From Alteromonas aestuariivivens (GTDB lineage Bacteria > Pseudomonadota > Gammaproteobacteria > Enterobacterales > Alteromonadaceae): 64,000 nt of DNA. The stretch's first letter is position 1. Every line of letters starts with the position of its first letter. The notes under the pieces were generated by a model. The model did no database searches and was not told the DNA's origin. It saw nothing but the letters and a program-made list of their open reading frames with translations. The position numbers were made by a program, and so were the translations under genes. Location of the stretch: positions 248,001 to 312,000 of the forward strand of contig NZ_QRHA01000002.1 of assembly GCF_003367475.1 (NCBI RefSeq). Direction: 5' to 3'. Of this stretch, positions 46,870 to 53,910 are shown in pieces.

Positions 46870-47412
46870 GTGTTTGAAAAAAGTGATGAACACTTGATTC
46901 AGAAGGCGCTCAAAGGCAATAAAAAGGCGTGGTTTACGCTGATTAAACGGTATGAATCCTCGGTTTATCACTATGGTGTGCGTATGACCGGTAACGCACA
47001 TGACGCAGCCGATTTGATGCAGGATATTTTTATGTCTGTTTTTCGCAGTCTGGAAAATTTCCGGGCTGAGGGAAGCTTCAAAAGCTGGCTATTTCGTGTT
47101 GCTCATTATCGATGCATTGAATTCTATCGTCGCTGGCGCCCGGAGCAGGGGTTGGAAGATGTGCCCGAGCCGGTGAGTACAGCTCCCTGCCCTGAGGGGG
47201 AAATACTGAGTGACCACGTCAGCAAGGCGCTTACCAGAGCGATGCAGAATTTACCGCTTACCCAGAAAGCCGTCATTGAATTGAAATTTTTCGGGCAGTT
47301 TACTTTTGACGAAATTGCGCAACAGATGGGATTGTCACCCAATACCGTGAAATCCCGTCTTTATAGTGCGCTGTCAAAACTGAAACTGGATTTGGAGGTT
47401 GAAAATGTCTGA
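46870..47412 (+). CDS. RNA polymerase sigma factor, ECF/sigma-70 family
   Basis: 180 residues with the two ECF domains. Region 2: YHYGVRMTGNAHDAADLMQD and VFRSLENFRAEGSFKSWLFR; region 4: LPLTQKAVIELKFFGQFTFD followed by the helix-turn-helix IAQQMGLSPNTVKSRLYSAL. It directs RNA polymerase to a stress regulon, here unknown. Start is GTG with GGGAAG upstream. It overlaps the next gene by 8 bp, so it is co-translated with a membrane protein that is probably its anti-sigma factor. Confidence 0.93.
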   Translation: MFEKSDEHLIQKALKGNKKAWFTLIKRYESSVYHYGVRMTGNAHDAADLMQDIFMSVFRSLENFRAEGSFKSWLFRVAHYRCIEFYRRWRPEQGLEDVPEPVSTAPCPEGEILSDHVSKALTRAMQNLPLTQKAVIELKFFGQFTFDEIAQQMGLSPNTVKSRLYSALSKLKLDLEVENV

Positions 47413-48076
47413 TTCAAAACAACAGGTGTTGATCAGTAAATGGCTTGACCAACAGCTTACTGAAGACGAACGCAACGAATTCGAATATTTATGTTTGCAT
47501 GATGCCGCATTTGCCGGGTTAGTTGAAACCGCCAGCCGCATCGCGATGGGGGCCGAACAGTTTGAGCAATTGTCGGTACCTGACTGGAACAAATCTGCTA
47601 CGTTTTTGTCGGACGATGCTCCTAGATGGTGGCAGTGGCAGGGGTTACCCATTGCATCAATGACTATGTCATTAGTTGCAATGGTTATGGTTGTCAGTGG
47701 CTTTCACGTTGAGGTATCAGGTAGCAAGCTGTCGATGGGATTTGCAAGAGTGCCCGATGCAGATGCCGTTGCGGCAATAGTGGATACTCGCCTGGAAACC
47801 TATCAGCAATCCAGCCAGACCCTGCTCACACAGTATCTGGACGCGTTGAACACCCAGCAACAACAAAACAGCGCACAGCTGACGCAATACCTGCTGAGTT
47901 CCAGCCGCAAGGAAAGACGTGAAGATTTTGCAGAGCTGGTTAAGTTCATTAATCAGCAACGTACCGATGATCAGCGCTTCGTTGCCCGCCAGATCAATCA
48001 TTTACAACAAGAAATTAGTGCCATCAGTACTGATTATACGGTCACAAATACGCCAATGGAGTTAAACGATGACTAA
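47405..48076 (+). CDS. Probable anti-sigma factor, membrane-anchored
   Basis: 223 residues: a soluble N-terminal ~75 residues (QQVLISKWLDQQLTEDERNE), one membrane helix near 80-100 (IASMTMSLVAMVMVVSGF), then a Gln-rich periplasmic part with coiled-coil tendency (TQYLDALNTQQQQNSAQLTQ). The layout and position right after an ECF sigma gene suggest a membrane-spanning anti-sigma factor. No zinc-binding HxxxCxxC motif is seen, so it is not of the common zinc class. Function is inferred from context and topology only. It overlaps the neighbours on both sides by 8 bp. Confidence 0.7.
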   Translation: MSDSKQQVLISKWLDQQLTEDERNEFEYLCLHDAAFAGLVETASRIAMGAEQFEQLSVPDWNKSATFLSDDAPRWWQWQGLPIASMTMSLVAMVMVVSGFHVEVSGSKLSMGFARVPDADAVAAIVDTRLETYQQSSQTLLTQYLDALNTQQQQNSAQLTQYLLSSSRKERREDFAELVKFINQQRTDDQRFVARQINHLQQEISAISTDYTVTNTPMELNDD

Positions 48077-48995
48077 ACGAATGAATCGCATAGCAAAACA
48101 AGCCGGTCTGAGTGTGGTTTTGTCTGCCTGTCTGAGTGCACACGCCTTCAGCGCCGACATGAAGGAACTGAATCAGGAACTGGAAATCATGACAGGCGTA
48201 CTGGACACAGTACTTAAACAGCACTCCAAACGTCAGGAAGTACGTTATCGTAAACTTGATGCAACCTACCTACTTAATCAGGGGGTGGTATTTGAAGTCA
48301 CTACCACCGACACGTCTGCCGGTTGGGGAGGATGGTCGGAGATAATGTCGCTGATACCTCCCGCGCCTTTAGCTCATATTTCAATCATGGATGGCGATGA
48401 GGATATTGAGATAGTTCAGGAGTGGGAAAGTATTGCAGAAAATGCCATTCGCGAGGTTGAGGAGTCATTCAGGGAAACGCACGAAGAGTTACGTGAACTT
48501 CGTGACCGGAGTCGTGAGATGGCATGGGAGCGAAGGGAGCTGGACCGACAAAAACGGGATCTGGAATTTGAACTTCGCCAGGCTCAGGATAAGCGTCAGA
48601 AGGAAATACGCGAGGATTTGAATGAGCTTGAACAGGAACTGGCCCAACTGGACAGCAAGGAGCGTGAGATAAAGCAGCATGCAGATGAAATAGAGCAGCG
48701 GCAACAAGCCAAGCTGGAACAGCAGAAGCAGGCTCAGCAACAGGCTTATAAAACGTTTCTGGCGAATTTTGAGTCCAGTATTGGTGATGCCCTTTGTCGC
48801 TTTGGTGCCGGGTTGAGGGAATTGCCAGATAATGAACATATCAGTTTTGTATTAAAGGATTTCTCTCTAACAACTCAGGGTAGGGAGCGAAATGACCGGG
48901 TGTATGTCTTCAGTAAATCGAAGGTCAAGCAATGTGCGTCGGAAAAAATCGACGAGTCAAAGCTGCTCGCTTCTGCACAGGTTTACGAGTTTTAA
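48069..48995 (+). CDS. Periplasmic coiled-coil protein of unknown function (ECF operon)
   Basis: 308 residues with a signal peptide (IAKQAGLSVVLSACLSAHAF/SA). Residues ~125-235 form a strongly charged coiled coil (ETHEELRELRDRSREMAWER and similar heptads, Glu/Arg/Gln-rich). The C-terminal ~75 residues (FESSIGDALCRFGAGLRELP and ISFVLKDFSLTTQ) form a small globular part. It is the last gene of the sigma/anti-sigma operon and may sense or execute the response in the periplasm; no family is recognised. A hairpin terminator follows the stop at 49011. Confidence 0.8.
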   Translation: MTKRMNRIAKQAGLSVVLSACLSAHAFSADMKELNQELEIMTGVLDTVLKQHSKRQEVRYRKLDATYLLNQGVVFEVTTTDTSAGWGGWSEIMSLIPPAPLAHISIMDGDEDIEIVQEWESIAENAIREVEESFRETHEELRELRDRSREMAWERRELDRQKRDLEFELRQAQDKRQKEIREDLNELEQELAQLDSKEREIKQHADEIEQRQQAKLEQQKQAQQQAYKTFLANFESSIGDALCRFGAGLRELPDNEHISFVLKDFSLTTQGRERNDRVYVFSKSKVKQCASEKIDESKLLASAQVYEF

Positions 48996-49010
48996 TTATT
49001 AAGAAAATGT

Positions 49011-49042
49011 CAAAGCCGTTTTATGCGGCTTTGCTTTTATTT
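49011..49042 (+). terminator. Rho-independent terminator of the ECF operon
   Basis: An 8-bp stem (CAAAGCCG at 49011-49018 with CGGCTTTG at 49026-49033) and a 7-base loop are followed by CTTTTATTT. It ends the sigma/anti-sigma/coiled-coil operon 16 bp after the last stop. Confidence 0.85.
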
Positions 49043-49645
49043 GGCCAGATTTATGCTATTTTTTGATCAGGGTAAGTTACTGGTATTTCGTTACTGATCA
49101 AAGCCTCTTATTATTTACGGAAATCGGCCTAATCAGTCCAACACCACGAAATACAGGCGCTGGTAATTTACCTCAGGTAGAGGGCATTTATTGCAAATGA
49201 ATGCACGCTCCTGCCTTCCTTCATAGTTATTATCTTTTGCTCAAAATATAAACAAATATACCTTATGACTCCAATGTGAGTGCTAGTATCCCGCGAAGTA
49301 CGCTGACGGATTTCTGCGCTGGCTGGCATCAGAAATGGCCTGTGCGGACTGTCAATCTGTGTGTAATCTCGCAACAGGAAAACACTTATCCGAACTGAGG
49401 GATGCGCAGCCTTTGTGCGTGGATCAACCTAGTGTAAGGGCTACCGGGTAACGGTGTTTGTATGGAATTTCGCAGCCTTGCTGGCCTGCTGCAGTTGAAA
49501 CCTACCTACCATGGAGTTGGGTATCTAGGTTTTAAAGAACAAAAGATGTTAGATTATGTTATTGAATATAGTAGCTAATTGGTTTTATGGAGTTAACTGG
49601 TCAGTGATTAATTCGCGACAGTCTCGAAACTCTTCCGGGCAGGAA
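49043..49645. other. Intergenic region with structured segments
   Basis: About 600 bp with no supported gene. It contains a 9-bp inverted repeat TTTGATCAG/CTGATCAAA (49062-49070 with 49094-49102) and a GC-richer stretch at about 49385-49465 that includes GGGATGCGCAGCC and GGGCTACCGGGTAACGG, which may fold. A 68-codon minus-strand frame at 49168-49374 has no coding character. Confidence 0.4.
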
Positions 49646-50065
49646 ATGAAATGGTTTTTGGTTGCTTGGTTTAAATTGGCCAAATGGCACCTGACCATCA
49701 ATTATCGGGCGTATTCTGTCTGGCGCCATGAAGTCGTTAGTCCTTGTCATGATTTGGTGATCTCCTCCAGTGAGGGGATTGACCCAATGGCACTGATCAA
49801 ACAGGTGGATCTCGCGGCAGACCATCATCTTTTCAAGCTTAATTCGCTGAGACGCTGTGTGGTGCAGCGTGAGATGCTGGTACGAAATGGGGTGCCGGCA
49901 ACGTTGCACTTTGGTGCTTATTCGAAGTTAGGCGATACCAAGGTAAAATGCTGGCTGGATGTGGGTGGTAAGCTTCTAAATGAAAATCCCAGTGAAATTG
50001 CTAAATACAAGGAACTGGATCTAAGTAAACCGAAAGGAATCGATTGGCTGGCTTTTTTACTGTAG
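49646..50065 (+). CDS. Orphan transglutaminase-like protein (lasso peptide B2-like)
   Basis: About 139 residues, the size of the lasso-peptide B2 / transglutaminase-core-3 family. The hydrophobic N-terminus (KWFLVAWFKLAKWHL) is followed by the conserved LNSLRRCVVQREMLVRNGVP, with the putative catalytic Cys71, and then KVKCWLDVGGKLLNE. In the family the last motif reads AHAW; here the His position holds Lys101, so the protease triad looks broken. The frame extends to an ATG at 49556; 49646 is chosen because it matches the family start. No lasso precursor, cyclase or transporter is near. It lies tail-to-tail with the second WcaJ gene, across a terminator. Confidence 0.7.
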   Translation: MKWFLVAWFKLAKWHLTINYRAYSVWRHEVVSPCHDLVISSSEGIDPMALIKQVDLAADHHLFKLNSLRRCVVQREMLVRNGVPATLHFGAYSKLGDTKVKCWLDVGGKLLNENPSEIAKYKELDLSKPKGIDWLAFLL

Positions 50066-50104
50066 CCATCAATTGTCAGTGAACACAAAACTTCCGGAAG
50101 AGAT

Positions 50105-50132
50105 AAAAAAAGCGCCGTTGAGGCGCTTTTTT
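50105..50132. terminator. Bidirectional rho-independent terminator
   Basis: AAAAAAGCGCC, a 6-base gap region and GGCGCTTTTTT give a perfect stem with A/T tails on both sides (50105-50115 with 50122-50132). It serves the B2-like gene and the convergent wcaJ-like gene. Confidence 0.9.
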
Positions 50133-50140
50133 CTGTTCGG

Positions 50141-51592
50141 TTAGTAGGCGTTTTTGCCGGAAAAACCGCCAATGATAGTCATCAAAATGATTTTCATATC
50201 AAACCACACCGACCAGCGGTGCATGTAATCCAAATCGTATTCCACCCGCTTGACCATTTTATTGACGGTTTCTGTTTCTCCACGCAGACCATTCACCTGA
50301 GCCCAGCCAGTAATACCCGGGCGGACCTTGTGTCTGAGCATGTAACCTGTGATCAGCTTACGGTACTGCTCGTTGTGGGCTACCGCATGCGGCCTAGGAC
50401 CAACGATAGACATCCGCCCTTGCAGAACATTAATGAACTGCGGCAACTCATCAAGCGAAGTGCGTCTGAGAAAAGCACCGACTCTGGTAACTCTGGGGTC
50501 GTTCCTTTTAGCTTGAACCACCCGTTCGCCGTTGTCCTGGGTTGTCATGGAGCGAAACTTATAAACGGTAATTTCCTTGCCATCAAGGCCATAACGCTTT
50601 TGCTTGAAGATAACCGGGCCGGGTGACGACAGCTTGACTGCGGCTCCAATTATCAGCATCGGAATGGCCAGAACCAGAAGTATGAGTGCACTGATTATGA
50701 TGTCTTCAAGACGCTTGAGGAAGTCATTGGTGCCCTGAAACGGCGTATCATACACACTCAGAGCCTGCACGTTTCCGACGGTTTGCCAACGTGAGTTGAT
50801 TAACGTGTAAACGAAAAAATTGGGGATGATGTAGACATTCGCTGTGGTATCGCTGCATTTTTCCAAAATATGTTTGATCCGGCTTTCAGCTGCGGTGGGC
50901 AGAGCAATGTATATGTAATCCACACCATGATTCTTAGCCAGCTCAATGGCATCGTCGATACCTCCTTTGATCTGGTTTTTGAATTCATGGCCAAGGCGCT
51001 CTTCTACCCGGTCATCGTAAATGCCGGTAAAATGGATCCCCAAATGACTGTTTTCCACCATTTGCAGGGCCATATCATAACCTATGTGGGTGGCGCCGAT
51101 AATGATAGCACTGCGGCTGTTTAAGCCACTTTTTCTGACTCTAAACAGTGCCTGCCGCATTCCCATGCGCCAAAACAGAAGTAGCGTTAGGGTGGAAGCG
51201 AACCACATCATTACCATAGCTGGTGAAAGCGTCAGACTATGAGCAAAGAAATAGCCAACGGTAAGAGTAACTACACTGCTGACCAGCCAGGTTATTCCGG
51301 TACAGCGTAACATTGAGCTGGTATGACTGCTTCGCCAGGACCGGTACAAATCCATGGCTTCAGCCGTCAGTTGAAACGCGACAACGTTAATAAAAAGGAT
51401 AAACAGGCCGGTTGTCGTATTGATGAGGTCGTAATAAAAAACAGCTGAATAGAAGCACAGTGTGATACAAGAAATATCGATAAGGCGGTAAAAAGTCGAA
51501 AATCCACTCTGGTGCTTGATAGTAATGCCAGCCTGTTCCGCATGGTCCGTTTGACTCTTGAGAAACTGGCCCTGTAAGACATTATTTTCCAT
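50141..51592 (-). CDS. Undecaprenyl-phosphate sugar-1-phosphate transferase (WcaJ-like), EPS locus B
   Basis: 483 residues, a paralogue of the protein at 2055-3455 with the same layout: four N-terminal membrane segments, a central domain (SAIIIGATHIGYDMALQM), a fifth hydrophobic segment and the catalytic part with TVYKFRSM, LRRTSLDELPQFINVLQG, VGPRPHAVAHNEQYRK and GITGWAQVNGLRGETETV. It should prime synthesis of the second polysaccharide. CGGAG lies 8-9 nt before the ATG. It is transcribed away from the barrel/OPX/Wzc operon of locus B, across a 535-bp regulatory gap. The two C-terminal domains differ at many positions, so it is not a recent copy. Confidence 0.94.
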   Translation of the reverse strand: MENNVLQGQFLKSQTDHAEQAGITIKHQSGFSTFYRLIDISCITLCFYSAVFYYDLINTTTGLFILFINVVAFQLTAEAMDLYRSWRSSHTSSMLRCTGITWLVSSVVTLTVGYFFAHSLTLSPAMVMMWFASTLTLLLFWRMGMRQALFRVRKSGLNSRSAIIIGATHIGYDMALQMVENSHLGIHFTGIYDDRVEERLGHEFKNQIKGGIDDAIELAKNHGVDYIYIALPTAAESRIKHILEKCSDTTANVYIIPNFFVYTLINSRWQTVGNVQALSVYDTPFQGTNDFLKRLEDIIISALILLVLAIPMLIIGAAVKLSSPGPVIFKQKRYGLDGKEITVYKFRSMTTQDNGERVVQAKRNDPRVTRVGAFLRRTSLDELPQFINVLQGRMSIVGPRPHAVAHNEQYRKLITGYMLRHKVRPGITGWAQVNGLRGETETVNKMVKRVEYDLDYMHRWSVWFDMKIILMTIIGGFSGKNAY

Positions 51593-52127
51593 ACTTTCAT
51601 TCTCTCCGAATGGTTACACGGTCACTCGCACTGAACGGTTATCCATTTCCATTAAGAACAAAAAAAAAAGGAAGATATTTTTATCATTATTCACACATCC
51701 CAATGCAATAGGCATTCCATTTTTATAGTAGGTATCGATAAGTTACAGAAATGGATAGTGAATGTAAGACTGCGGGACTTTACAGCGCTCTCTAATGGAG
51801 CGAACGTTTGCCCTGTTTGAGACAAACATTGCTAAATCTTAGTGCATGATTGGAGATTTAGAAATTAAAGATGCGAAAAAAATTTTGTCACGAAATCCGT
51901 ACGCGATCAGGCTAATTTTAAAATTTTACTGGCATATTTTTGGCTTGGGTAAATACTTGTAGAGCGTCTGTGAATCTTCGCAGTTTCGCGAGTCACGAGT
52001 TTCATTCACAGGAAATATCTTTCACTTTCAAACAGTAAGAAGTCTACATAACCACCAGAACAGCGTCACGAAGCTGAAGTTAGCTTGAATGGGCTTTGCA
52101 GAGTCCTCATCGCTGACGGGAGATACC
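51593..52127. other. Divergent regulatory region of EPS locus B
   Basis: 535 bp between divergent EPS units, AT-rich with an A-tract near 51660. Inverted repeats include CTAAATCT/AGATTTAG (51832-51839 with 51854-51861), a GTTTG/CAAAC stem close before it, and CTGTGAAT/ATTCACAG (51968-51975 with 52014-52021). These may be operators or leader hairpins. No reading frame with a ribosome-binding site was found. Confidence 0.45.
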
Positions 52128-53336
52128 ATGTTAAGAGGGACCTTGAGTGTCGTTATTGTGTACCTGGCTGGAGTCACCCAGGGCGTCATCGCACAGGACG
52201 CCGGCAAGATAGAACTGGGAGCCTTTGATCTTACCCCCAGGGTATCAGCGGACTTTTCCTATATTGATAATGTTATCTACTCCAGTGATTCCGGTGATCA
52301 GATAGAGAGCTGGCGCACCGTGTTTGCACCGGGTTTGCTCATGTCGACAGAAATTGGTGCAAATAAGCTACAGTTGGATTACCACCTTTCACGAGGCACT
52401 TTTTTCTCCAGCCAGGCTGACAATTACACCGATAATTTTGTCACTCTTCTCAGCGAATATGAAATCAATAGCCGCCACCGTCTGAAGGGTGAGTATCGCT
52501 TTGAAGACAGCCACGATGATCGGGGCCGACGCTTTTCCAATGGCTCAGGAAGTGAGCTGGGTTCACCGGATACGTTTAAATCCAACAGGCTCATTGGTGT
52601 GTATTCTTTTGGGTCCAGTGAGTCTGCTGCCAATGTTGATGTCAATCTGGATTACATGAATTTGGACTACGATATTGATGAAGGGGATTATGTTTATCGA
52701 GATAGGGTGGCAACAGAATTGTCTGCGCAGCTTTATTACCGCCTGTCTACCCGCAGCCGGTTTGTGATTGATCTGGGGCGCACCGATGTCAATTACGACC
52801 TTGCGCGCTCTACGGCCCGTTCTCTTGACAGCGTTCGCACTAAGATGCTTGCCGGTTTTACCTGGGGGTCAACACCTGCAAGCACCAGTTACGTAAAAGT
52901 GGGCTACGAGACGAAGGAGTTTGATTCACCCGATCGTGAGGATTTCGAGGGGTTGGACTGGGAGGTTGGGCTTCGCTGGCATCCTCTTTCCTATTCAACG
53001 GTGGAAATAACGACTTTATCCGACACACGGGAAACGAACGGTGAGAGCGACTTTATTGACAGCCAGGAATATGGCGTCCGCTGGGATCACGCCTGGTTGC
53101 AACGCCTCTCTACATATCTGGACTTGCGTTACGTCGAAAACGTCTATGTTGGTGATCTTGAAATTGAAGACGATCGCCGGGACAAAATGTCCAACCTCAG
53201 AATGGGGGTCAGTTACGATTTTCGGCGCTGGCTTAATCTGGGGGTTTATTACCATTTGTCTTCGCGAAGCAGTAATCGTGAATCGGTTGAATTTGATCGA
53301 AACATTTTCGGAATCACTGCAAAGGTAACACTTTAA
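52128..53336 (+). CDS. Outer-membrane beta-barrel protein of EPS export, locus B
   Basis: 402 residues with a signal peptide (RGTLSVVIVYLAGVTQGVIA/Q) and a body of amphipathic strands rich in Tyr, Asp and Arg, ending NIFGITAKVTL. It is the counterpart of the protein at 6336-7520 and lies in the same position directly before the OPX gene. GGGAG 5 nt before the ATG at 52128 sets the start; the frame is open to 52089 with no ribosome-binding site. The start of the next gene follows the stop with no gap. Role as the outer-membrane exit channel is inferred. Confidence 0.82.
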   Translation: MLRGTLSVVIVYLAGVTQGVIAQDAGKIELGAFDLTPRVSADFSYIDNVIYSSDSGDQIESWRTVFAPGLLMSTEIGANKLQLDYHLSRGTFFSSQADNYTDNFVTLLSEYEINSRHRLKGEYRFEDSHDDRGRRFSNGSGSELGSPDTFKSNRLIGVYSFGSSESAANVDVNLDYMNLDYDIDEGDYVYRDRVATELSAQLYYRLSTRSRFVIDLGRTDVNYDLARSTARSLDSVRTKMLAGFTWGSTPASTSYVKVGYETKEFDSPDREDFEGLDWEVGLRWHPLSYSTVEITTLSDTRETNGESDFIDSQEYGVRWDHAWLQRLSTYLDLRYVENVYVGDLEIEDDRRDKMSNLRMGVSYDFRRWLNLGVYYHLSSRSSNRESVEFDRNIFGITAKVTL

Positions 53337-53882
53337 ATGGTTAATTCATTGAAATTCGCATTCGGAATATGCCTGCTTTTTCTGACGTACTGCTCCCAGG
53401 CGCAACAGGGCAATCTTAGTATGAGCCAGTACAGGCTTGGGGCGGGCGACAAAATTGCCATAAAGGTATATGGAGAGGAGCAATTGTCGGTGGAAACCCG
53501 CCTTCCCGATGTCGGTACAATCAGCTACCCGTTTTTGGGGGAAGTGAAACTGGTTGGTTTAACACTTTCGGAAGTAGAGGCGCTGATTTATGAAGGGTTA
53601 AGAGGGGACTACCTGGTAAATCCCTCGGTTTCCGTAACCATGGTTGAGTACCGACCGTTTTTCATCGACGGAGAAGTTAAAAAACCCGGAGGTTATCCAT
53701 ATCAGCCAGGTTTGTCTGTGAATAAGGCGGCCGCGTTGGCAGGGGGTTATACGGAGCGTGCTTCCAAGTCTGATATCCAGATCATTCGGGATATGGGAAA
53801 TGGTAAGCAGACCCTGGAGGTGGCTGTCAGCAGCATGATTCAACCCGGGGATATTATTACTGTTAATCAGCGCTTTTTCTAA
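53337..53882 (+). CDS. Short polysaccharide export (OPX/Wza-like) protein, locus B
   Basis: 181 residues: signal peptide (LKFAFGICLLFLTYCSQAQ), a Poly_export domain (YRLGAGDKIAIKVYGEEQLS, VGTISYPFLGEVKLVGL) and one SLBB-like domain (FFIDGEVKKPGGYPYQPG, AAALAGGYTERA). It closely parallels the locus A protein at 7517-8044 and, like it, lacks the C-terminal part that makes the outer-membrane pore in E. coli Wza. It begins immediately after the barrel gene. Confidence 0.93.
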   Translation: MVNSLKFAFGICLLFLTYCSQAQQGNLSMSQYRLGAGDKIAIKVYGEEQLSVETRLPDVGTISYPFLGEVKLVGLTLSEVEALIYEGLRGDYLVNPSVSVTMVEYRPFFIDGEVKKPGGYPYQPGLSVNKAAALAGGYTERASKSDIQIIRDMGNGKQTLEVAVSSMIQPGDIITVNQRFF

Positions 53883-53910
53883 GCTCGCCTATTCACGTTA
53901 AGGACATGCG

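Noticed and set aside
49556-50065. Lasso peptide biosynthesis cluster
   Set aside because: Only a B2-like protein is present. No precursor, B1, asparagine-synthase-like cyclase or ABC exporter was found within several kb.
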